Assembly (NCBI RefSeq): GCF_011806525.1
Contig: NZ_JAAVKI010000007.1
Span: forward strand, 186,001 to 250,000
DNA from: Thalassospira sp. HF15
GTDB taxonomy: Bacteria; Pseudomonadota; Alphaproteobacteria; Rhodospirillales; Thalassospiraceae
DNA: 64,000 nucleotides
Direction: 5' to 3'
Below the pieces are notes generated by a model. The model saw only the letters and a list, made by a program, of their open reading frames with translations, was not told the origin of the DNA and made no database searches. Shown here in pieces: positions 18,830 to 28,798 of the stretch; position 1 is the stretch's first letter, and each line of letters starts with the position of its first letter. Both the position numbers and the translations under genes were made by a program.

Positions 18830-19480
18830 TCAGGCACCAACAGCCTTGAGAATTTCACTTGCACGTGCACGCATGCCCGCCGGTGCACTGTTATCATCGG
18901 CGATCTCGGTCAAAAGCGGTTTGGCCGCTTCCACCTCGCCACCGGCAATATGTAGAAGCGCAATCATTTCACGTGCCGAGTAATACCATGCGTTTTCCGG
19001 AACGGCGATCGGCTCAAGACGCGTGATCAGTTCCTGCGCGTTCGCTTCGCTGGCACTGTTCATCGCAATCTGGACAACGGCAAGATCGCGGTAAACCTGA
19101 TCAATGTCGGAATTTCCGGCAATGGCTTCAAGCTCGTTGATTGCAGATGGTTTTGCATCGGCCCGCAGATAAACCGCTGCTTTCTGGAAATGACCAAGAG
19201 CAATAAAATCGGCATTGCCGTCAGCAATGATCGCATCAAGGGCGGCCAGTGCGGCGTCCTCGTCAGTTGCGCTGTCCTGTGCCAGTTCAACGGCATTGGC
19301 AAGACGGGTTCCGTTTTCAATGCTGGTGGTCTGTTCGTAAGTTTTCCAGCCTTCACGACCTGCAACACCCAGCACGATGGCCGCAGCAACGCCGATCACG
19401 TATTTCCCGTATTTGCGCCACAGCTCTTCGCTGCGTTCACGCTTCAGGTCTTCTTCGACTTCCTGGAAAATATCAACCAC
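18830..19480 (-). CDS. YfgM-like tetratricopeptide membrane protein
   Basis: A 216-residue protein with a cytoplasmic N-terminus (DIFQEVEEDLKRERSEELWRKYG), one transmembrane helix at about residues 25-43 and TPR-like helical repeats in the periplasmic part. This matches the UPF0070/YfgM family, an accessory subunit of the SecYEG translocon that cooperates with periplasmic chaperones. It is placed directly upstream of bamB and der, as in E. coli. Confidence 0.85.
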   Translation of the reverse strand: MVDIFQEVEEDLKRERSEELWRKYGKYVIGVAAAIVLGVAGREGWKTYEQTTSIENGTRLANAVELAQDSATDEDAALAALDAIIADGNADFIALGHFQKAAVYLRADAKPSAINELEAIAGNSDIDQVYRDLAVVQIAMNSASEANAQELITRLEPIAVPENAWYYSAREMIALLHIAGGEVEAAKPLLTEIADDNSAPAGMRARASEILKAVGA

Positions 19481-19975
19481 GAAAACGGCTCCAATCCGGT
19501 CACAATAAAGCGGGCAATCAGCCCGCTTATCTGAAAAAATTCTGGCAAGGATTTAACGCGCCAGCGGGTACAGGGTCAAGTCTGCTCAACACCATTGCCC
19601 GCATTCCTATGATTATTTTCACCCTCCCCACCGTTACGCGTGATTACAACGTCAGGCTTATGGTCAATATCAGCGCCATATGACCCAATTCGGGCAGCGC
19701 AGCCCCAAGGGGAAAGAATTGCCTGCCAGCTCCGAACATAAGCAGCGCGATCCCCGGTTTTAAACGGCTTTGAAAGATTTTCCCGGCACCATCACCGCAA
19801 CCTGTCGGGTTTTGGCCGACACGCAAGCGGCTGAAAATGCGCGATATCGTTGCCATATATCGCTTTGTCGATCGTCAGCACGCAGTTCGGCACAGGGCTT
19901 GCTTATGTATGGGCAAGGGAACAGATTTGAACTTGCCATCGGTCATAATTGCCCGGTGCGCGGACGGAGACCACA
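19481..19975. other. Gene-free stretch upstream of the YfgM-like gene and the next lipoprotein
   Basis: About 495 bases between divergent genes. It should contain both promoters. I see no RNA gene or convincing open frame. A minus-strand frame at 19644-19856 encodes a hydrophobic 70-residue peptide but lacks a ribosome-binding site and any recognisable family. Confidence 0.5.
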
Positions 19976-20401
19976 ATGAAACGTCGCGAAATTGCACATA
20001 CTCAGCCCGCAAAACGGCGCATTATCCGACAGCGTATTCTTGCCGGGCTGTTTGCCGCTCTGATGGGAACGACGGTATCGGGTTGCAGCACAACGATGTC
20101 TGATATTGTCGGCACCAGCATCTTCACCGGCGGTGAATGGTATCTGGCCTTTGACGTGATCAGCATCGTCAATTCCGACAAAACGTTGATTGACCATGCG
20201 GTTTCGCTTTCGACCGGTCAGGATTGCTCAACCATTCGCAAGATTGATGGCAAGTCGTATTGTAAAAAGGATCCGGTCCCGGAAACGCCGCTTTATTGCT
20301 ATCGCTCATTGGCTGCCGTCAGCTGCTATCGCACGCCTGATCCATACAACACCGGGGCACAGACCGTTGACTGGCCGCCGACCCGTTCGCGCAGCCTGTA
20401 A
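19976..20401 (+). CDS. Small putative lipoprotein, function unknown
   Basis: 141 residues from the ATG at 19976. A basic N-terminus and a hydrophobic segment (about 22-36) end in the lipobox TVSGC, so the mature protein is probably lipid-anchored. Four to five cysteines occur in the C-terminal half (GQDCS, SYCKK, LYCYRS, VSCYR), which could form disulfides in the periplasm. I do not recognise the family. A slightly longer reading from 19949 exists, but the signal peptide favours 19976. Confidence 0.72.
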   Translation: MKRREIAHTQPAKRRIIRQRILAGLFAALMGTTVSGCSTTMSDIVGTSIFTGGEWYLAFDVISIVNSDKTLIDHAVSLSTGQDCSTIRKIDGKSYCKKDPVPETPLYCYRSLAAVSCYRTPDPYNTGAQTVDWPPTRSRSL

Positions 20402-20536
20402 TCCCCCTCACGTGGCGGTATGCTTTTCATCCATTGAAACTTGAGGCATCGGTAAATCCGCGCTACCGTGTCACATGGTTGTCATTTACCCGTCGGGGCC
20501 AAGGACGACCACGGACACACGCTGCCGGAGTAACCC

Positions 20537-20893
20537 ATGGGAACATTGTTCGATTTGGCCAAATACCGCAAAGCCAAGAGCTTTGTGCATTTTGACCGGA
20601 CTGAACTGATGAAACTCATGAATACCTATTCCCGACAGGTTGCCAGCGGCGCCTGGAAGGACTACGCCATTGACCACTTGGACGGCATGGCGATGTTTTC
20701 GATATTTCGCTCCACCCACGAAACGCCACTTTTCACGATCATCAAGCTGAGTAACGAGCACAAGAATGCCGGACAGTTTCTTGCCCTGCATAGCGGCGAG
20801 CGCATCAAACAAAGCTCCGACATCGCCAACGTGCTCGACGCCATCGAAAAACGCGCCCGCAAGGTCGTGCCACTGTTTAAAACAAATTCCTGA
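20537..20893 (+). CDS. DUF2794-like protein
   Basis: 118 residues, soluble, no signal peptide. The sequence (FDRTELMKLMNTYSRQVASG, DYAIDHLDGMAMFSIFR, then a basic tail) resembles the DUF2794 family of small proteins found in alphaproteobacteria. No function is known. It is followed after 12 bp by a Sel1-repeat protein on the same strand, so the two may be co-transcribed. Confidence 0.75.
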   Translation: MGTLFDLAKYRKAKSFVHFDRTELMKLMNTYSRQVASGAWKDYAIDHLDGMAMFSIFRSTHETPLFTIIKLSNEHKNAGQFLALHSGERIKQSSDIANVLDAIEKRARKVVPLFKTNS

Positions 20894-20905
20894 CGGTTCC
20901 ATAAA

Positions 20906-21673
20906 GTGACGCGCGCCCCTTTGGCCCGACCCACCAGTCGATGCCCCCTTTTCGCCCTTGCATGTCTTGTGTGTGCTCTGCTTCTGGCAGCTGGCCAATC
21001 CAAGGCCATGACCAAGGAATACCAGACTGGCTATCAAGCCTATCAGGCCGGCGACTTCCGGCGTGCGCAGTCATCATGGCAACTCGCCGCACAGGAAAAC
21101 GATCCCCATGCCCAGTACGCCTTGGGCCTGATGTATTTTCGGGGTGATCTGGGTAAACCCGAATACGAACTGGCGGCCAGATGGTTTCAAAAGGCGGCAA
21201 TGGCCAATCATGGCGGGGCGATTTATTATCTTGGCCTGATGCACTTCAATGGCTTTGGTGTGCCCTATGATCATTTCCAGGCAACGAAATACTTCAAGCG
21301 CGCACTAAGGATTAATCCGAACAACGGCAATGCTGCTTATATAATCGGATCACAGTATTTTCATGGCCGTGGTGCGCGGCAGAACTTCGTCGAGGCCGCC
21401 CATTACTTTGAAATCGCGGCAAAGCAAAACATGCGTGCCGGGCAGTTCATGTATGGGGCCCTGCTTGAACGTGGATGGGGGGTAAAACAAAGTTATGCCG
21501 ACGCCTACTACTGGCTCAGGCGTGCAGCAAGTGGCACCATCACTTTCCCGATTGGTGCGGGCGAGGATGAACCATTGGACCCGAATGCTGCGATTGCCGA
21601 ACTTGAACCGCGCCTGCGCCCCGAAGAAATCGCACGGGTAGAGAAACGCCTTGCAGCCGAGCGCCTGCTTTAA
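20906..21673 (+). CDS. Secreted Sel1-like repeat protein
   Basis: 255 residues starting at GTG. A signal peptide covers about residues 1-34 (LFALACLVCALLLAAGQSKA). The mature protein consists of four to five Sel1-like repeats of about 36 residues; examples are DPHAQYALGLMYFRGDLG, GGAIYYLGLMHFNGFGV and NAAYIIGSQYFHGRGA. Such repeats mediate protein-protein contacts in the periplasm; the partner is unknown. Confidence 0.85.
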   Translation: MTRAPLARPTSRCPLFALACLVCALLLAAGQSKAMTKEYQTGYQAYQAGDFRRAQSSWQLAAQENDPHAQYALGLMYFRGDLGKPEYELAARWFQKAAMANHGGAIYYLGLMHFNGFGVPYDHFQATKYFKRALRINPNNGNAAYIIGSQYFHGRGARQNFVEAAHYFEIAAKQNMRAGQFMYGALLERGWGVKQSYADAYYWLRRAASGTITFPIGAGEDEPLDPNAAIAELEPRLRPEEIARVEKRLAAERLL

Positions 21674-21712
21674 GCCGGGCAACCGCGAACTGACATTTAA
21701 TGCCTGAACAGT

Positions 21713-22015
21713 TTAGTGATGAGTTTCGATCACCATACCGCTTTTGACAACTTCGGTAATGGTTACGCCAAGGTTTTCATCGACCACGACCAATTCTCCA
21801 CGCGCGACCAACCGGTTGTTGACATAGATATCAACGGGCTCACCGACGCGACGATCCAGTTCAAGCACGGCGCCACGGGTCAGACGCATCAGTTGCGCGA
21901 CCTGGATCTGGCTTTTGCCGATCACCGTTGAGACGCGCACAGGCACATCATAAGCCGCCCCGATGTCCGAGGCACCCATACGTACTGTGAACGGATCCTT
22001 ATCGTCGTCAGCCAT
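21713..22015 (-). CDS. fliN: FliN-like flagellar motor switch protein (SpoA domain)
   Basis: A 100-residue protein made almost entirely of one SpoA domain: DVPVRVSTVIGKSQIQVAQLMRL, followed by GAVLELDRRVGEPVDIYVNNRLVARGELVVVDENLGVTIT. FliN forms the C-ring with FliM and FliG and sets rotation direction. No other flagellar gene is in the window, so it is a lone copy. It could be the genuine FliN or a paralogue; the short N-terminus fits alphaproteobacterial FliN. Confidence 0.85.
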   Translation of the reverse strand: MADDDKDPFTVRMGASDIGAAYDVPVRVSTVIGKSQIQVAQLMRLTRGAVLELDRRVGEPVDIYVNNRLVARGELVVVDENLGVTITEVVKSGMVIETHH

Positions 22016-22253
22016 GATTTCGCGCTATCCAGTCAAATCGAAAGAATCGTGAACTTTGTATCTTAAAGGTGAGCTTTGAAAAAAGTGTTAGCAAGCCCAA
22101 TCTGATGAAAAACAATTTCAGCCGATCTTTTGATCCTAAAATGTATCGGCACAATTTTACTGTCGTTTTTTGTATTATATTACCCTAAACAGATCGAAAT
22201 TTCGGGCCGGGCCCAGCCTTGCCGAGTGATCCAACCAGACGTCAGGATGTTTC

Positions 22254-23366
22254 ATGCCTTATGACCGCCAATGGGTGGCAGATGCCATCAGCACGATCGA
22301 AGCCGATTTCAACCGGTCTGCCGACACCCATCTGATCCGCCTTGATCTGCCAAAGCTTGGCGATATCGGCCTCTATCTGAAAGATGAGTCGACCCATCCG
22401 TCAGGCAGCCTAAAACATCGTCTGGCGCGCTCGCTGTTCCTCTATGGGCTGTGTAATGGCTGGATCACCAAAGACACCCCGATCATCGAAGCATCCAGTG
22501 GTTCGACCGCCGTGTCAGAGGCCTACTTCGCCCGTCTTCTTGGGCTTCGCTTTATCGCGGTCATGCCCAAATCAACCTCCCAGCAGAAAATCGATCAGAT
22601 CGCCTTTTATGGTGGCGAAAGCCATCTGGTCGATCACAGCGGTCAGATCTATGAGGAATCGCAGCGCCTCGCCCGTGAACTGGGCGGTCATTACATGGAC
22701 CAGTTCACCTATGCCGAACGCGCGACTGACTGGCGTGGCAACAACAATATCGCAGAAAGCATCTTTGATCAGCTCAAGCGCGAAGCCCATCCTGTCCCGC
22801 GCTGGATCGTGGTTGGCGCCGGGACCGGCGGCACGTCATCGACCGTCGGGCGCTATATCCGTTATGGCAGAAGCCTTGGTCAGGGCTGCGAACTGTGCGT
22901 TGCCGATCCGGAAAACTCGGTTTTCTATGATGGCTATGAAACCGGTGACTGTTCGGTCACCAATAACAAGGGATCACGCGTTGAAGGCATTGGTCGCCCC
23001 CGGGTCGAACCAAGCTTCAACCCCACCGTGGTAGACCGCATGTATCGCATCCCCGATGCCGCAAGCTTTGCAGCACTTTATTACCTTGAAAAGCATCTTG
23101 GTCGGCGGTGTGGCGGTTCCACCGGCACCAACCTGATTGCGACCCTGGCCTTGATCTCAGAAATGAAAACCGCAGGACAAACCGGATCGGTTGTGACCCT
23201 GCTGTGTGATGGCGGGGATCGCTATTGCGATACCTATTACAATCCCGAATGGCTTAAGGCGCACAACATCGACCTGACGCCTTGGACAGCGGCTCTTGAA
23301 CGCTTTGATGAAACAGGGCTGTTTGATATGCCCCTTGATCACTGCAGTGGTTATGCCGGACGTTAA
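22254..23366 (+). CDS. PLP-dependent cysteine synthase family protein
   Basis: 370 residues of the tryptophan synthase beta/cysteine synthase fold. The PLP lysine is in [13 protein letters not shown] (K at about 56), the substrate loop is [12 protein letters not shown], and the phosphate-binding glycine loop [10 protein letters not shown] lies at about 190. Members beta-replace or eliminate on serine or cysteine derivatives; many lyse L-cysteine. It is larger than CysK (about 310 residues). No sulfur-assimilation gene is near, so the substrate remains open. Confidence 0.85.
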   Translation: MPYDRQWVADAISTIEADFNRSADTHLIRLDLPKLGDIGLYLKDESTHPSGSLKHRLARSLFLYGLCNGWITKDTPIIEASSGSTAVSEAYFARLLGLRFIAVMPKSTSQQKIDQIAFYGGESHLVDHSGQIYEESQRLARELGGHYMDQFTYAERATDWRGNNNIAESIFDQLKREAHPVPRWIVVGAGTGGTSSTVGRYIRYGRSLGQGCELCVADPENSVFYDGYETGDCSVTNNKGSRVEGIGRPRVEPSFNPTVVDRMYRIPDAASFAALYYLEKHLGRRCGGSTGTNLIATLALISEMKTAGQTGSVVTLLCDGGDRYCDTYYNPEWLKAHNIDLTPWTAALERFDETGLFDMPLDHCSGYAGR

Positions 23367-23414
23367 GTGCCCCGTTAAGTGACCTACACCTCACAAAGCT
23401 GCAAACACAAAAAA

Positions 23415-23437
23415 GACGGGCGGTAAAACCGCCCGTC
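23415..23437 (-). terminator. Terminator, mainly for hsp20
   Basis: A perfect GACGGGCGGT / ACCGCCCGTC stem with an AAA loop. On the minus strand it is followed by a run of T (TTTTTTGTG), so it ends the hsp20 transcript; it may also stop the opposing PLP-enzyme transcript. Confidence 0.85.
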
Positions 23438-23480
23438 AGTCTTATCAGGGGATCGCTTCTTCAGGGAGGAGACAAAGCGC

Positions 23481-23984
23481 TTAGTCAGAAACCGCAATCT
23501 TGCGCGGCTCTGGCTTCTGTTCTGCTACTTTGGGGAGAGTAAGCACCAGAACACCGTTCTTGAAGGATGCCGAGATGTTGTCGGCATCAATGGCGTCATT
23601 CAGGCGGAAGGACCGCTTGAAGCTGCCATAGCTGCGTTCGACCACATGGGCACCGTCCTTGCTTTCACGGCTGAATTTCTTCTCGCCGGTGATGGTCAGA
23701 AGACCGTCAAGCACTTCGACATTGACGTCATCCTTATCTACACCCGGAAGTTCGGCGGAAAGTTCAAAGTGATCTTCGCCGTCATAGATGTCGATCTTCG
23801 GGCTCAGCAAAGGCGTGGAGACTTCGCCATCCTCAGCTGAGGCCTTGCCTGCGGCAAGAGAACGGTCGCCAAAGATCGAACCGATCATGCGGTCAAAATC
23901 ACGGGAAATAACAGAAAAAGGATCACCATAAGCCGGTGCCGAAGACAGACGACGGGATCCATTAAGAGTCTGAAGACCAGTCAT
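23481..23984 (-). CDS. Small heat-shock protein, Hsp20 family
   Basis: 167 residues. An N-terminal arm is followed by an alpha-crystallin domain (about 60-155) with PKIDIYDGEDHFELSAELPGVDKDDV and the C-terminal GVLVLTLPK motif. These are ATP-independent holdases. I placed the start at 23984 (MTGLQTLNGS), preceded by GGAGGG with about seven bases spacing; the frame stays open much further upstream without family similarity. The long 5' region may hold heat-dependent control. Confidence 0.92.
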   Translation of the reverse strand: MTGLQTLNGSRRLSSAPAYGDPFSVISRDFDRMIGSIFGDRSLAAGKASAEDGEVSTPLLSPKIDIYDGEDHFELSAELPGVDKDDVNVEVLDGLLTITGEKKFSRESKDGAHVVERSYGSFKRSFRLNDAIDADNISASFKNGVLVLTLPKVAEQKPEPRKIAVSD

Positions 23985-24296
23985 TGTAGTACCCTCCATT
24001 ACAGACGAGTAATCTTGCGCCATCAGTCCAGACCAGGCCGCAACCTTGACGCGTATCGGGGCACCATGCCCCGTTCCAACCTTGAGATAGATCGGGTGAA
24101 AAATTCCGCAAGTATCGCGATGCATTTTTTTTTTGCGATTTTTTGCATTTTTCAGATCAGACCTTTGTCCTACCCCGTCCCGACATTCCATTCCTTGGAA
24201 AAATAGAACATCAGACTGGCGCGCATCCCGCCCGCGGATTAGCTTCATTTCATTGTCTGGCGCCCCCGCGCCACCATCCGCATTAAAGGAACGCTC
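23985..24296. other. Divergent gap between hsp20 and the ene-reductase gene
   Basis: About 310 bases. It holds a GGGGCA-CCA-TGCCCC hairpin at 24058-24072 within the probable hsp20 leader, and long A/T tracts at about 24121-24155. A ribosome-binding site (AAAGGAA) precedes the ene-reductase. I see no confident RpoH promoter or complete ROSE thermometer. Confidence 0.45.
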
Positions 24297-25391
24297 ATGA
24301 GCACTCTGTTCACCCCGCTTTCACTGGGCACACTGACCCTTGATAACCGCATCGTTATTGCACCGATGTGCCAATATTCAGCCGACAACGGCAAGGTCAC
24401 CCAATGGCATGACATGCATCTGGGAAATCTTGCGCAAAGCGGCGCTGGCCTTTTGATCATCGAAGCCACCGCCGTCGAACCGGAAGGACGCATCACCTAT
24501 GGTGATGTCGGCCTGTGGGATGATGAAACAGAGGCAGCCCTTGCCAAAACACTTGCTGCCGTGCGCAGCCATTCCGATATGCCGATTGCGGTCCAACTGG
24601 CCCACGCCGGGCGCAAGGCCTCGTGCGAAAAGCCATGGCTGGGCGGCCATGCCCTTTCCCCGGAACACGAAAACGGCTGGCAGGTCGCCGCCCCCTCAGC
24701 CGTGCCCTTCCGCGAAGGCGATCCGATCCCCGAAGCCCTGTCCAAATCACGCACTGCAGAAGTCACTCAGGCCTTTGTCGATGCCGCCAAACGTTCGCTG
24801 CGTCTGGGATTTGACGCCATCGAAATCCATGCCGCGCATGGTTATTTGCTGCACCAATTCCTCTCGCCGCACGCCAACAAGCGTGAAGATGACTATGGCG
24901 GATCATTTGAAAACCGTACCCGCATCGTGATCGAGATTTATGATGCCATTCGCAAGGCAGTTGGCGCAGACTATCCGCTGGGTATTCGTATTTCGGCCAC
25001 CGACTGGGTGGAAGGTGGCTGGGATATTGATCAAAGCGTCGCGCTGGCCAAGCTCCTTAAGGATCGCGGCTGTGACTTTATTGATGTCTCATCGGGCGGG
25101 CTTCATATCGATCAGCAAATACCGCTCGGCCCAAACTATCAGGTCCCGTTTGCGGCGCGCATCAAGTCCGAAACCGGCATGACCACCATTGCGGTCGGCC
25201 TGATCACCGAGGCCGAACAGGCAGAAGCCATCACCTTCACCGGACAGGCTGATGCCATCGCGCTTGCACGTGGTATTCTGTATGACCCGCGCTGGCCTTG
25301 GCACGCTGCGGCAAACCTTGGCGCCGAAGTCAAAGCCGCCCCGCAATATCTGCGCTGCCAACCCCGAACGCTTAAAAAGCTGTTTGGCTGA
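24297..25391 (+). CDS. NADH:flavin oxidoreductase, Old Yellow Enzyme family (YqjM-like)
   Basis: A 364-residue FMN-dependent TIM-barrel ene-reductase. The N-terminus MSTLFTPLSLGTLTLDNRIV and the FMN-region APMCQYSA are typical of the thermophilic-like/YqjM class, as are the HAAHGYLLHQFLSP motif with its His pair and NKREDDYGGSFENR. These enzymes reduce activated C=C bonds with NAD(P)H, often in response to electrophiles. The ATG is preceded by AAAGGAA. Confidence 0.93.
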   Translation: MSTLFTPLSLGTLTLDNRIVIAPMCQYSADNGKVTQWHDMHLGNLAQSGAGLLIIEATAVEPEGRITYGDVGLWDDETEAALAKTLAAVRSHSDMPIAVQLAHAGRKASCEKPWLGGHALSPEHENGWQVAAPSAVPFREGDPIPEALSKSRTAEVTQAFVDAAKRSLRLGFDAIEIHAAHGYLLHQFLSPHANKREDDYGGSFENRTRIVIEIYDAIRKAVGADYPLGIRISATDWVEGGWDIDQSVALAKLLKDRGCDFIDVSSGGLHIDQQIPLGPNYQVPFAARIKSETGMTTIAVGLITEAEQAEAITFTGQADAIALARGILYDPRWPWHAAANLGAEVKAAPQYLRCQPRTLKKLFG

Positions 25392-25410
25392 GCAAGCCAA
25401 AGAAAAAACC

Positions 25411-25441
25411 AAGAGCCCGCTGTTATGCAGGCTCTTTTTTT
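25411..25441 (+). terminator. Intrinsic terminator of the ene-reductase gene
   Basis: AAGAGCC pairs with GGCTCTT across a 12-base loop that can extend the stem, followed by seven to eight T. Confidence 0.85.
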
Positions 25442-25465
25442 AGGCCTTTTCTTTGCGCAAACGAA

Positions 25466-25494
25466 AAGGGGCCCCGCCGATGGCGAGGCCCCTT
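25466..25494 (-). terminator. Intrinsic terminator of the groESL operon
   Basis: AAGGGGCC / GGCCCCTT inverted repeat with additional G-C pairs inside; on the minus strand it is followed by a TTTTCG tail. It lies about 35 bases after the groEL stop. Confidence 0.85.
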
Positions 25495-25527
25495 CCCTTA
25501 TGCGATAGGTCGGTTGGTTGGTAAGGC

Positions 25528-27201
<1,674 letters not shown>

Positions 27202-27246
27202 CTATGAGACGGATGAACGTGGAGTTAGTCACCCAAACGGGCTGAC

Positions 27247-27534
27247 TTATTCCATGATGCCCATGATGTCGGATTCTTTCATGATCAGCAGCTCTTCGCC
27301 GTCGACCTTGACTTCGGTGCCCGACCATTTGCCAAACAGGACTTTGTCACCTGCTTTGACGTCGAGGGCTGCAACCGAGCCATCTTCTTTGCGAGCGCCA
27401 GAACCCACAGCGACGATTTCGCCTTCCTGCGGTTTTTCTTTGGCGGTATCCGGAATAATGATGCCACCGGCAGTCTTGGTGTCAGATTCGACACGACGTA
27501 CCAGGACGCGATCATGCAGCGGACGGAACTTCAT
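27247..27534 (-). CDS. groES: Co-chaperonin GroES (10 kDa)
   Basis: 95 residues beginning [17 protein letters not shown]. The mobile loop is around [20 protein letters not shown] (about 17-36), and the C-terminal part ends with the MKESDIMGI strand. It caps GroEL. The ATG at 27534 follows GGAG at nine-base spacing; an in-frame TTG at 27543 sits directly on that site and is unlikely. Confidence 0.97.
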   Translation of the reverse strand: MKFRPLHDRVLVRRVESDTKTAGGIIIPDTAKEKPQEGEIVAVGSGARKEDGSVAALDVKAGDKVLFGKWSGTEVKVDGEELLIMKESDIMGIME

Positions 27535-27599
27535 TTTAGACAACTCCGTGTTAAAGCTAAGGCTCGTTAATAACTAAGACTAACCGGGATGAGCCCGTA

Positions 27600-27626
27600 T
27601 TAGCACTCACCCCCGGCGAGTGCTAA
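27600..27626. promoter_or_regulatory. CIRCE operator (HrcA binding site)
   Basis: An exact TTAGCACTC-N9-GAGTGCTAA inverted repeat, the consensus CIRCE element bound by the heat-shock repressor HrcA. It lies upstream of groES in the transcribed leader, just downstream of a predicted -10. Confidence 0.98.
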
Positions 27627-27629
27627 CAG

Positions 27630-27658
27630 CATTTATTGGAGTGGCTGCTCAAAGTCAA
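27630..27658 (-). promoter_or_regulatory. Predicted sigma-70 promoter of groESL
   Basis: On the minus strand TTGACT (-35, 27653-27658) and TAAATG (-10, 27630-27635) are separated by exactly 17 bases. CIRCE begins four bases downstream, the usual arrangement for HrcA repression. Confidence 0.75.
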
Positions 27659-28033
27659 TAGGGAGATGAAAAAAGACGCGGAAATGTCACGATTTTTGCC
27701 AATTCGCGCCAGTGCGGCGCAGCAAGAATTGGGGCCCTTTTCAGTGCGACCGGATCAAAACATTTTAAGCCTGACGGCGCAAGCCCACCGCGGCAATAAA
27801 CTGAGGTTCTCAAAACTGCTGATATTTGTTGTTGGTCAGCTTGGATGGCTGGACATATCCCTCGCTACAGAGTGCTCGTTTTCAAACGGCTATGAAAATC
27901 CCTCTCTCACCGCTAAGCTGTATAAACTCAAAAAGCTTCAACCAGTTCCAAATAACGACACAAGCATCTGTAGATATTGATAATGCCCCACCATTGTAAT
28001 TCATTACTCCGAACGTGGCAGCTGCATTGCGGA
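27659..28033. other. Stretch without a recognisable gene between groESL promoter and next gene
   Basis: About 375 bases, relatively AT-rich. A 114-codon open frame on + (27636-27980) overlaps the groESL promoter, has no ribosome-binding site and no family resemblance, so I do not annotate it. The promoter of the following secreted protein is expected here. Confidence 0.45.
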
Positions 28034-28759
28034 ATGCAGAACCTGACAGTTCGCGGGCTCTTCCTGCTTGTCCTCTGCGCAGCCGCGCCAACGCCGGCTT
28101 TGGCGGATAATCAGGAATTCAAGTGCCCGCAAAAAATCGCCTATGTCGAAAACGAACCGATGTCGCAAAAGTCGATTGTGATCCTGCAGAAGATATATGC
28201 GGATCTGGGCTGTCCTGTGCAGGCAGTCAAGCTACCCGGTCGTCGCGGACTGTTGCACTTCAACGAAGGCCTGGTTGATGGCGAATTGCTCCGCGCCATT
28301 GTTAATGAAAAAAACTATTCCCGCGCTTTTGTGCGCTCATCGGTTCCATTGCGAACGATTTCGAACCGGCTATGGCACAATCCAAACGCCAATGATCCGT
28401 CCGCGCCAATTGCCTTTACCCTCGGCGTGGCATGGCAGGAAAAATTCGTCGATGCCGACACCGCCAAAAGCGGCATCACGCATAAACCGATGATGTACAA
28501 CACCGAAAAACACGAAGCCTACGCCAATGGGCGGATCACACGGTTCCTGTCTGCGGACACCAATATCCAGGACATGATCGAAAAAGGCATTCTGGGCGAC
28601 ACCCCGGCCCCGGTGATTGAGAAAACCGTATCTGTTCTGCCGCTATATCACTACCTCGGTGCAGAATACGCGCCGTTCATGGAAAAGTTCTCGGCACTGG
28701 TCGAACAAACGCAACCCTTCCTCCAAGACCCTGCCCCAAAAATGCAGATCCAAGAATAA
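28034..28759 (+). CDS. Secreted solute-binding-like protein, function unknown
   Basis: 241 residues. A signal peptide (RGLFLLVLCAAAPTPALA) ends near residue 24. The mature protein begins with CPQKIAYVENEPMSQKSIVILQKIYADLGC and has VKLPGRRGLLHFNEGLVDGEL, the pattern of a periplasmic binding protein class 3 fold lacking its own transporter genes. It could be a sensor-type or orphan binding protein. The start at 28034 is chosen for the signal peptide; the ribosome-binding site is weak. Confidence 0.7.
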   Translation: MQNLTVRGLFLLVLCAAAPTPALADNQEFKCPQKIAYVENEPMSQKSIVILQKIYADLGCPVQAVKLPGRRGLLHFNEGLVDGELLRAIVNEKNYSRAFVRSSVPLRTISNRLWHNPNANDPSAPIAFTLGVAWQEKFVDADTAKSGITHKPMMYNTEKHEAYANGRITRFLSADTNIQDMIEKGILGDTPAPVIEKTVSVLPLYHYLGAEYAPFMEKFSALVEQTQPFLQDPAPKMQIQE

Positions 28760-28798
28760 GCCTGGCTGAACACGCATCAGCCCAGAACGGCAAACCAT

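Noticed and set aside
19644-19856. 70-codon hydrophobic minus-strand frame in the gap upstream of the YfgM-like gene
   Set aside because: Short, no ribosome-binding site and no family; chance is the simplest explanation, though decay of an old membrane gene cannot be excluded.
23985-24160. ROSE-type RNA thermometer upstream of hsp20
   Set aside because: The leader has a hairpin and A/T tracts, but I could not find the conserved U-U/C-G-C-U segment pairing with the ribosome-binding site.
27636-27980. 114-codon open frame between groES and the next gene
   Set aside because: It overlaps the groESL promoter, has no ribosome-binding site and no recognisable protein features.
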